Below are positions 54,420-64,000 of a stretch of 64,000 nucleotides of DNA, piece by piece (the stretch's first letter is position 1; every line of letters begins with the position of its first letter). A model generated the notes under the pieces. The model saw nothing but the letters and a program-made list of their open reading frames with translations, made no database searches and had not been told where the DNA came from. Location of the stretch: positions 21,576,278 through 21,640,277 of the forward strand of contig CM119265.1 of NCBI GenBank assembly GCA_051294375.1, read 5' to 3'. The position numbers and the translations under genes were made by a program. Source of the stretch: Paraspadella gotoi. Taxonomy: Eukaryota > Chaetognatha.

Positions 54420-56508
54420 TTAAACTTCTTCGTCAAACTGGAGTTTTCCTGTGACGAAATTTCCGAGGCTTCCCTCGTCGTCTGAAAAGTAGAATTCGAG
54501 CAAAAGTCTTTTGAAGTAGAGGAAATTCATCTCGATTTCTCCGTTTTGGGTCATGAGAAGAAAAGCCTGGCATTTTGGTGGGGAGAGGGATTGGCAATTT
54601 AGTTATGGTACACGGACGAGCGATATTATGTGCTAGGGAAAACAACTTAAAACCGATCTTTGCTATTATCACCCCTTTACTTTGAAATAAATTTTTTTTT
54701 CATAATAAACTATTTTGCTATTGTTGTAAATCAATGGTAAAATATTTTTGTCTAATCACAAATTTAAAAAAAAAAGAAAAATGAACCAATGATGGACACG
54801 CCGACAGATAATACTTTATCTATCTAGTTCAAGATTTTTTTTTAACGGTGGGTGCGGCCTTTGTCAAACACTTTCGCGTATAAAAGAAGAAAAAACAATC
54901 GTTAAAAGACTTAATGTCAATCTTGCATTATAACTTTTTCTTTTGAATTTCTCTCTCTCCAAACAAACCAAGTTTTCTTTTCAACTTTTACTCAATCCTG
55001 GACCAACTTTGGACTACTCAAGCGACAAAAGAAGATTTTTTGAATGTCGAATGGAAAAAAAATTAAGTTTTTGGGTTGGTCATAATAATTTGGTGATAAT
55101 TTGGTCACAACTGAAAGAGTCATGCTTATAGGCAGGGTGAAGCCTAGGCAATGCCCAACTACACATATATTTTGTAGTTAAATCTCAAAAGTATAAATTC
55201 AAACGATCCTTTACTTAGTGTAAGAAAGACTCCTTACGACTCTTAGTCAACGAAAAATGGTTACAAAATGGTTACAAAATGGTCTTATTTACCTTCTTCG
55301 CGTCCCGCGACGGAACTCCAAAATACGACGAAACGAATTCAAATTCTTCTTCATCGATGAATCCGTTTCCTTAAACAGTATTAACATTAATAATGAGCAA
55401 ATTGCCAAATGATTTAAAGATTGCATCTTAAAACGCCACAGTTGATCAAATTGATAATCCCCATAAATTACTCGTTCGGTCAAAGAGATTGAATTTGTAT
55501 TCGATAAACTTTTCCATCCACGGAAGACTTTTCAACGGCGACGATGACGACGACGAAGACAAGTTGAAAAAAGATTTGTGCGGTTTTGGTGTGGCCTCTG
55601 AATCGGCGTCAGGGTCGCCCGCGTCTTTCGGCTCCCATTCCTTATAGAGCTGCCGTATGGAAATCTTGACCGAAGCTTTTTCCCACATCTTGAGCTTTGT
55701 GATTGGGGAGAAGAGGAGGGTTGATTTTAAAACGAGAGAACTTGATTGATTTCTAATTTTTTTTATATCATGTGCCTCAAATTTAAGATAAAAGACAAAT
55801 CAATTCTTCTTAAGTTATTTATATTATGCTATTTATTTTATTTGTGCCGAACGATTACCCATTCATCCACGGTGATTTTTCCGTCGCGATTCTTATCTCC
55901 GCATTCACACAGAAGCCGCCAGAGATTCTGAATCAAACGAGACAGAGATGATGAGAGAAATGGGAGGAAGAAGTAAGATTGAAAAGGAAGCACTGCTCAA
56001 CCTCGAACGTCTCCTCGGCCGCCGTCCACGCCTCGCTATCCGGTTTCCACAAATTCAAGCGACAAACTGTTTTTCTCGCAAGATCGAAATCCTCGCGGTC
56101 CAGACTTCCGTTACCGTTCATATCTGAGGCGAAAAAGGAGGAAAGGAAAGAAGGGAAGAGAAAGAAAAAAGAAAAGTCGGGATGGGAAATGTGAAGAAAA
56201 TGTACATTGTAGAGGTTAATGTATTTTTTTTTTAAATGGCTCAATAAAGAGTGAGAAAAAACAGAGAGAAATAATATTTATAATAAAAACTTCGTAATAG
56301 CAAATTATATGACGAAAAAAACAACTTGACACTTCCTGACTTTTACGTCCACCTTACCAAAATATTGGCGAAACACGGAAATAAGTTTTTTCTTTCGGAA
56401 TTCACTCAGCGTTTGTTTGTTTTTCTTTTTGTCCGTGCCGACGTCAGCCACGCTAACTGACTCGTCCTCCGGGGCGGACGCTTTGCTTTTCGCGACGTCG
56501 TTTCCCAT
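54420..56508 (-). CDS. sarcoplasmic calcium-binding protein (SCP/calexcitin-type EF-hand protein)
   Basis: Six exons on the minus strand: 56508-56358, 56123-56002, 55927-55859, 55694-55472, 55369-55293 and 54566-54420 (TAA), phases consistent, about 263 residues. EF-hand loops: DMNGNGSLDRED, DKNRDGKITVDE and DRTRNGFIDEEE; the fourth site (MTQNGEIEMNF) is degenerate, as usual in SCPs. SCP hallmarks are LSEFRKKKLISVF before loop 1, NLWKPDSEAWT after it and the C-terminal LEFYFSDDEGSLGNFVTGKL (cf. YFTSDDPNAPGN.). SCPs are soluble invertebrate Ca2+ buffers or sensors of muscle and neurons. It is longer than the usual 180-200 residues because of a polar N-terminal extension (starting MGND, a possible but weak myristoylation context) and a Pro/Ser-rich insertion between loops 2 and 3 (DADSEATPKPHK, poly-Ser). 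It converges on the channel gene and lies 1.35 kb downstream of the dynein gene on the same strand. Confidence 0.88.
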
Positions 56509-57859
56509 CGACGAAATTAGAAACGCGCGATTTTAATTCCGAGAAAAAAAAAATATCAGGATTCAAAAAAGTTGGAAATCGGGAATTGGAGTTTTGTAAA
56601 ATCCGAAATGGATCGAGAGTGAGAGGCAAAAGTTGTTTCGAAGACTAGAATTATTGTTCTCGAAAGTAAACAGAATGAATGTTTGAAGGTCATCGCGGAA
56701 AGAATATATAATCGATTTTCAGTTTGAGATTGACAAAGAAAAAAAAAACTTTTTTGATTTATGTGGAACCGGCTGTAAATAAGCTGATTCTATTTAGGTT
56801 TTTCTTGTCTAAAAAATAACCTACCCTCTTAGCAGGCCACTAACCTTTTTCTATATTAATTAAGAAAACTGCTTCCAAAGTTTGAAGGAAAAGGAGTAGC
56901 ATGTTTCAGTAGTCATCTGGCATAACTCTCAGCCAGAACAGAGGCGAGAATAAAAGAATAACATGATTAAAGATAAACGAAATGTTTAGATTTTCTCTTC
57001 TTTTTTAAGTCACAAACAAATGTCCATAAGCTATCTTCATAAATAACTAATTTTTTTAACAAATAAGAAATAACACTTGATTTGTGAATCAAAACTTTTA
57101 TTCTTGTAAAAAAAAATGGTTAGTTAAAGGATGAAAACATCCCGTGATTTTCAGATTAGTTCTGACTAGAATGTATATAAAAGTGGCAAGATATATATCG
57201 ACTATACAGTCTTCGATTAGCATCACAGTTAAACGGTTAGTATAAAAAATCCAGGCGGGCGAATTTTTTGACATTGAAATTGTTTAGTAGATTTAAACGG
57301 CCGAAGCGACGGCGACTAGCATCGGTGAGTGAAATGGCAAAAACAACGCTGTATTCGGTGAGTGAGTAAACTATCCGGACATCCGGCAAAGGACACAACG
57401 GGCGAGAGATAATAAACTAAAAACCGGGGATTAAGAGACACTCGGTTTTCGGGACCGCCGCTATCTTACTCCCTTCGCTCTCCAGAAATTCGCGGTAAAA
57501 AGTCAAACAAATTCCGACGAACGTAGAAATTGTCATATTTAAGAGGGGAGGATATAAATCGTAGGTGCCACATATTACACGGGAAATGCTTTCACTCAGA
57601 TTCGTCAGGACAACACTTAAAAAAAGGAATCAAATGTATTCGAGACACTGATTTCTCGAATTCTAATTCTAAGTCTAACACTTACTCATTCTTATCTTCA
57701 CTTCAAATAACTTTAAAAACATATCGGGGGAAGACAAGAAAAAATAATCGGCATTTGAGCAGACACGTCTCGACTCTGATTTAAGGAACCTTATATTAAC
57801 TTAGACGTTGGGTTCTGTTAAAAAAACGGGTTCTGATCTCGAGACCCGGATGTGAAGAA
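56509..57859. other. spacer between dynein 3' end and the calcium-binding protein gene
   Basis: AT-rich, on the right arm; should contain the dynein 3' UTR and the promoter of the downstream gene. No exon, RNA gene or named element can be supported. Confidence 0.5.
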
Positions 57860-60800
57860 TTAATCCGTGAGTTGACAGAGTAAGGCTGCTCCCATAGCGA
57901 TCCAGTAATCGGGATCGCGGTGACAGGGTATCGTGATGCCGACCACGAAGTTCGTCGAATGACCTGTGAAAGAAGGTAGTAATTACTAATCAAAGTAGTC
58001 GGCATTGACAAATGAGACGGGGGAAGGGGGGGAAAGAGAGGGAGCGAGAGAAATAGAAGTAGGCAAAGAGAGCGTGAGTCAGATTGTCTCCCAATTATAT
58101 TAGATTAGAAGAGAATAGAATTAGATTAGAAGAGCAAGCGAAAAAGAGTGAGAACAAAAAGGTTCGAGTTGACTCGAAGGGCGACTCTGTTATCGACCTC
58201 CGAAATCTCATTTCTTGAAAGGACAAAGGTCGATTCTCAGACACGAAAAGAGAGTTTTCTCATTGCGTCCGCAGATTGACAATTCATGAGGTGGAGGTAT
58301 TTCAAATGAAAGAAAAAATAAAAACGACTGGACTCTTTGGAACAGATGCGCTGAGTTAAGAAACGGCAAATCTCGTGGCGTCACAGATTCTATCTCGTCT
58401 GTTTTAAAGTTCAAATCAAAGGAAGATGGAGCATTCGGTCCTCGGATGAATTTATTCGAGGGCATAACAAAAGAACAGTTGCACAAATCTAGATCGGTCT
58501 CGTACCCGTGGTCGAAAGCGTTCCGGCTCTCGATCCCTCTTTGTAGAGAGGCGCCGTGTAGTCCTTGGGATTCGGCACGCAGTTTCGCTCGGGCAGCATA
58601 TGGACGACGGGCAGCCGAGAGTTCATCTCACCGGATCTAGCATCTGTGACTTTGCCGGCTTGCAAGTCCCAGCTCATGGCGTCCATGAAAATACCATGAA
58701 TTAGTGCACCGTCTTCCTTTTTTGGCAGCTGAAAATAAAAGAAATAAAGGTCAACCAGAGAAGAAAATAGAAGAGAGGATAGGAGGAGAAAAGCGTAAAA
58801 AAGAAAAGACAAAGAAAAATAAAACCAATTAAGCCAGCTATCCAACCCACCACTTTGTCTTGCGGAAGAATTTCGCCAAACTTGAGTTGGGCTTTGTCTG
58901 CTATGACTTCGGCCTGGTCGCGGAAGACGTCGACGACGGCAAAGTGAAAGTTGAGCTCGTCGATGGGGAGGTCGTACTTGCGGGCGTGGTTCTGGAGCAC
59001 GCCCGTCAAAAAGCCTGAGGTGGGGTTGGGTCAGGGAGGGTAGGACCGGCAGGTATGTGCGACTGAACCATGATACTATTATTTGACACGGTAATATGGA
59101 TTGACCCGACGATACCTTGCGGGAAGAAGAACCCGCTGATCCAGAAGGACCTCGGCGGACCGTGAAGGATCCAGTCGCGGGTGAACTCGCAACGAATCCA
59201 CAGGTCACTGATCCAAGGACCCAAAGGCTTAAGCGAGGGGTACGCCGCCTTTCCCCACTGACCGGGCACCTTGATGGGGACGGAGGGATGTTAGTTTCTA
59301 GAAATTATCTTGGTCTTTATTTTTTACCTGTCCATTAAGGAATGCGTTGTAAATAGCTTCCAAATCTTCCGACATTACAATGAATCCTTTGATAGCTTTC
59401 TGCAGATTTCTCAATGAACGCTGGTAACGAGAAAACAAAATTTTCAGTAAAGAATCAGCAGCCGCGACAAAGAAAAAAAAGCGACCCCACCTTAATCAGG
59501 GTCAAGAGTTTGTTATATCGTTCTACTTCTTGGGTCAACACCGTCGTGAGAGAGTTGAGCCTCCCCTTTTGGTCGAGAGCGAATGTGTCCGCTGGCGCCT
59601 GATCTATATCCAGATTATCTGCGAGAGGAAATATTATTTTCAGTGTGAGAGTTGGGAAGAAAGGATCGAAATAATATCTCGCGATAAATCCCTGAATTAG
59701 ACCGACTAACCCAACAACTTGGCTAAAATGGAGTCTGCCAGCTCGTAGACGATGTCGTCGTTGGATTTTCCTCCGCCGGAAGTCGCTACTCGCGGCTGAA
59801 CGTCTAAGATAGTGGTGATCAACGACTGCGTCTCTTGCATCTGCGACGGGACGGAGGACGATTGAGTTACGTAAAATAGAAAATGTAGAAAATAACAAAA
59901 CACAACAAACCTGAAACGCGATATTGGCGTTTTCGTGCATGCCAAAGATTTCTGGGTCGTCCAACAGAGGCAATTGCTCGATGTATTCTCTGTATTGATT
60001 GAGGCTGTTACTTTCTGGCGCGTAGTAAATTCCAGATTCTACGGAAGACAAAGAGCCATTAAAAGGTATTTGACCAGGGCAACAGGTGCGTAACAGGACG
60101 ATAAAATTTACATTTATTTACTCGCCTGAATATTTATAACCGGGTTCCAACGACGCGGGCGAGAAAAACCGCTTGAGGATTGTGCGGAGGCAGCGCTGAT
60201 CCCAACTGTCCGTCACGCGGCCTCCGTAGTTGATCTCCCCGGTGATGTAGACGAGCGCGTCCTGGAGGTCCAAGTGCGAATGACTTCGTTGGTTCGATAG
60301 CTCGATAACCTACCCAACTGTCACTTACCCAAGGAATGACACCTTCGGCGCAAAAGATTTTGAGATTATCCAAGGCGCACTCGCGATCGCTGTCGTTGAA
60401 TTCGTACTGCAGTTAAAAAAATCGCGGATTGCATTTGTGAAAATTTAAATTAGGTTGAACTTGTCTATACGAACTGAGCTCACCTTTGTATTCCAGCCCA
60501 ACGGCCCAAATTTCTTTCTTTCTTGAATGATGGCTTGGAAAAAACAGATGCCAAAAACGATTTTTCGCCATTTGATGCCCAATACTGAAATAAAAATAAT
60601 AATCCATTATCTAATTTATATCATTTTAAAGAAGGAACACTTTCACAACTTCTTACGAAATTTGAAAAAAAGCGGGGTAGGTGCTGACGCTTTGGTCAGA
60701 TCGTGATGAATACTTTTGATAATAATAAAAACAAGCTTTGAGAAAAAAAAATTGAAGTGGCTTGAAGTCTTGGTAGGCGTGTCAGGTAATTTCATTATTG

Positions 60801-63800
60801 AGGAAAATGAACTCAGGAACGCGTGAGCTTGATGTAGTTTTACAATTATATTTAAAAAAATATAGAAGAATATTTAATTATATCGAAGATCAGAAATTGA
60901 TATTCGAATTCTTTTTTTTTTAACATAAGAATGCCACAAAGTACAAGACAATGTTTCACGCTTCGAAGCAGACAGACAAAAGGGAAAAAAAATTATCGAA
61001 GCTATCTTGTTGTATCAATCCTACCCGCAGCTGCACAATGATAAAGAAAAAAATATAAATTCACTTGAAATTTTCTTTGCACACTTTTCCGACAATATTC
61101 CATTTTACTAATATTTTTGGAAATCTATTTTAAGGTCAACTCAACGTTATTTTCGCAGTTAGTCTTAAAGCAGGTTAGCTTAATTTAGTAGAACATTGTT
61201 AAGAGAAAACCTGAAAATTAAGTTAAGAAATGCTTTTAGGGTGCAAGCATCTGTCAACCGATATTACTTACATTTAGCATTGTCTAAAATGCATAAAATT
61301 CATTAAAATTCATTCGAATATTTATTATTGTCATGCAAGAGATAAAGATTTTTGGCAATTTTGAGAGTTTTAAAAAAAGGCTCTAATGCTTACTGTGCTC
61401 TTCGAAGAATGATTGTGAAAGTTCGGTGAATGCTCTTCTTGTATTAGCTCGTAAACCTTTGGGTGGTTCATTAGTAACCTGATACAAATAGGAATAAATT
61501 AACGAATAATTTCATTCACTTGGTAATTCACTACGTCTACGTAGGTAAATAATGAAAGAAAGATGACATACTTTGACGGAATTTTGTAAAACGGAAACTG
61601 GAAAAGAACGCGCTGGCATCGAGGATAGAAACAGTCGAAAGTTATCATGGATTCCTAGAACGAAAGCAAATCGACCATTGAAGAATAAATTTGCAAAGCG
61701 TTAAATGAAGTAACCGGGAGCTCAACCTTCTGGATTCTCTTGCATTCCTTTAATTAGCGTTTCCATGGGCAACATCCAAGACGCCGCCAAATGGCAGTTT
61801 TGAAGGAAAACCCAATCGCCTCTCTCCCTCGCCGATTCCAGCATCTTCTCGGCGACGGGCCCTTGACCTTGGCCCAGGGAGATGGCCTGGATCTTCTCGG
61901 AAACGCCTGTCGATCAGAAGTGATGGATGGCTTGATTAAGCGGAAGAAATTCGTATCGGTGGCCGGTTTTGATTCACCTTTCTCCTTGGCGAAGCGCAGA
62001 AAGGCGCCCATGGGATCGGAGCCAGTACTGAGGACGAACACCAGCGGCGTAGTGATGGTCATGTCCTCGTACAGGCTGTGTAGATCCACCGGCGGACTCT
62101 CCACGAACTGCTTCCCCAAGTTGACGGTCACGAAGTCCGTCACCGCGGCCACAACCTTCTCCTCTCGGAAGGCTTTGATGAGACACAGTTTTTGAAAGGA
62201 CGTTAAACGCAGGTCCCAATGACCCACCACTGCGAAGGAGGAAAGGGGTTTGAGGGGATAGAAAAAGGTTAGGGTCTTTCATATATAACGGATCGATAAG
62301 GCCACACTTTCGTCACCGACCAGGATAGTCTCTCTCCACTTCTGGTTCTTTCTTCTTTTTCTTATCGTCTTTGCCCTTGGTGGCGACGTGAGCGGCCTGC
62401 TCTTCCTCTTCTTCCTCTTTAGACGGAGGGACGGGAACGTAGGGCGGGGGCTCGGGACCGTAGCCGTCCCATTCGGGTGGATTTAAGCAAACCTAAGATT
62501 TCAAAGAGTAAAGGCGAATTATAATAATGACGAAAAGATGCTTCAGGGTTAAAGAGATCCGCAAGAGTAAGGATCGATGTGGTGTTCCTGTTCAAGATGC
62601 GAACAGTATTCAACATGCATTATATGCCATTAAAATATAAGCATTCGACATGCTAGCGGTTATGAGACAAAAACTCCATTTTTGTCAAATGATGTTCCGA
62701 TAACCATTCGTGAAAAATGAAGCGTCGAGATTATAATAGATGCAAGAGAGCGCGTGCTTAGGAAATCATTACCGAATTCTAACCACCGAAAAGCAGGTCG
62801 AAAAATCAAAGAAAAAGACGAAGGTGTGATTTGAATCAAATGCTTACAACGTGCGGCAAACTTAGATCTCTCTCGTCTTCCCAAATTTGAAATCAATTTC
62901 CCCTCACCCCCTGCAAAATTCCCGACCTGCGTGTTTCCCAGCGTCAACCAAATGGGAACGGAGTAATACTCCTTCCGGAAATTCTTGAAAGCCTTGCCCA
63001 ACGTGGACATGATGTCACAAGCCAGGCGCCAGAACCGGTCGGAGAGCCAACGGGCGTCGGGCTTGGGGGGATATTCCTTGTCCATGGAACTGCAACCGCG
63101 GAGGAAGAAGTTCCACTCGATGTCGGAGATTTTGCCTTCGCCCCTCATGATTTGCGCGCAGAGCATGAAGGAGAACACGATCTTGTCGCGTTCGAACAAT
63201 CCTCTACGGAGTCGGTGGGAGTGGGGGGGGGAGAGGCGAAGAGAAAAAAAAAGAAGGAAACATTAAATTGGGGGGCGGGAGGGATTTTTTCAACACGGTG
63301 GGATTGACTCCGAAACAGTGATTACCGAAAATAACTTGCGATGGCGGCGAATTCTCAGGAAGCCGTCTATAAACATCCCATCCCCGAAAGAAGTAATAAG
63401 AATCTTGTCAATACTGTTTAAAAGGGTATGTGGAGATGGAAGACTATAAACGGCATTGATTGATCAGAAATTCTCATGGCATCCTTGAAATCCAATAAAT
63501 ATATAATAAATAATAAATATATAATATGAAAAGCGAGTATATTTTTTGCGTACCATGCATATTTCAGTGAACGCATTGTCGAAATGCCACCAGTAGTTCG
63601 CATTTAAGAGCGAATGTGCAGAAAAAACAAAGAACCAAAAAATTACCTGGCGACATTCTTGTACACTGTTATGGTAATGGCGTCGATTAAGATTCTTAAC
63701 CTCCTGAACAGATCATCCGCCTTCGGGGCATTTTCGATACATTGACAAAACAACTGTGACGAGAAGTTTCGTGGCGACAGTTGTGAATTTTTTTCGGGGG

Positions 63801-63977
63801 TGTATCGGAGGTGTGATGGGGTAGAAAATGACGCGTGCGGGTCAAAGACGGTGCCATGGAACGAAGGGGCGGGAGTGAAGAACAAAAAGCGGAAACGATT
63901 AACACAAAACATTTTCCGTTACGAATTCTGGGCTTTTTCCCAAAGTTTCTGTTAAAACACGAAAAAAAAACATGCAT
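57860..63977 (-). CDS. axonemal dynein heavy chain, C-terminal part (5' end outside window)
   Basis: About 18 exons on the minus strand, from roughly 63758-63653 down to 58728-58506 and 57963-57860 (TAA). Diagnostic segments in order: [149 protein letters not shown] and the last residues [16 protein letters not shown]. These cover the AAA5/AAA6 boundary region to the C-terminal domain. Axonemal dynein heavy chains are the ATP-driven motors of cilia and flagella. The C-terminal end ([13 protein letters not shown]...) looks like single-headed inner-arm types, perhaps DNAH6-like, but subtype is not secure. A Lys/Glu-rich low-complexity insert (about 62310-62420) lies before the WDLRL segment. 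The exon at 59840-59708 is the one where palindrome 2 ends. Confidence 0.92.
60600..61384 (-). other. largest dynein intron
   Basis: About 0.8 kb AT-rich intron between the exon beginning [10 protein letters not shown] and the exon ending SQSFFEEHS. No embedded gene or repeat seen. Confidence 0.6.
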
Positions 63978-64000
63978 CTTCCGTCTTTTTGATTCTGCGG

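Larger units (their letters stand above)
50141..59807 (+). repeat. right arm of palindrome 2
   Basis: Partner of 40052-49890. It contains open, correctly spliced exons of three genes and continues without interruption into the rest of the dynein gene, so it is the better representation of the locus. Confidence 0.9.

Noticed and set aside
40052-59807. Interpretation as a genuine gene-amplification palindrome or an inverted-repeat regulatory locus
   Set aside because: The left arm is full of frame-breaking single-base indels, the gap sizes are identical at both centres, and the boundary cuts an exon; these favour assembly artefact. Kept as a finding because reads are needed to prove it.
1-64000. 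CRISPR arrays, bacterial operons, ribosome binding sites, prophage
   Set aside because: The sequence is clearly eukaryotic; none of these structures is present.

Overview
The window is nuclear DNA of an invertebrate animal. It has intron-rich genes with GT-AG introns (mostly 50-500 bp) and GC-rich exons in AT-rich DNA. The families are metazoan: an Ig/FN3 receptor of the DCC/neogenin/protogenin type, a DEG/ENaC channel, a sarcoplasmic calcium-binding protein, a 7TM receptor, an axonemal dynein heavy chain and eukaryotic tRNA genes. I cannot assign a phylum.

Layout. 1-1034: 3' end of an unrecognised acidic protein gene (+). 1171-2774: a strongly diverged ribosomal protein S2 homologue (+), then three phase-consistent exons of unknown product to 3876 (+). 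3.9-13 kb: gene-poor DNA with two TA-flanked inverted-repeat transposon remnants, a tRNA-like SINE, a hairpin-headed repeat family, minisatellites and one orphan signal-peptide exon (5800-5869). 13014-25987: a 35-exon single-pass receptor gene (+): signal peptide, 4 Ig, about 5 FN3, TM and a long cytoplasmic tail with Cys-rich stretches. 28913-31680: a 7TM receptor gene (-) with a Thr-rich ectodomain. From 32716: 5' half of a DEG/ENaC channel gene (+).

35.4-60 kb is dominated by two large inverted duplications. Palindrome 1 is 35556-37160 versus 37336-38885; palindrome 2 is 40052-49890 versus 50141-59807. Each is centred near a run of exactly 25 N. The arms differ by many 1-2 base indels that break tRNAs and reading frames, mostly in the left arms. 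I read this as assembly artefact (unpolished long-read gap filling or fold-back reads) rather than biology, though the sequence alone cannot prove it. Under this reading the tRNA genes (Trp, Val, Ile, Ala, Asp, Ser, Thr, intron-containing Met) and a structured Pol III-like RNA candidate lie inside one large DEG/ENaC intron. The channel's 3' half (50408-53924, +) follows in matching phase. A sarcoplasmic calcium-binding protein gene (-, 56508-54420) is convergent with it. Upstream of that lies the C-terminal part of an axonemal dynein heavy chain gene (-, 57860 to beyond 63977). The left arm of palindrome 2 carries frameshifted mirror copies of all three.

The genes look like unrelated neighbours, not a pathway. 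Protein-level points of interest are the Ser-to-Cys change in the channel's G-x-S filter and its large pre-TM2 insertion, the Cys-rich cytoplasmic tail of the DCC-like receptor, and the diverged RPS2 homologue.
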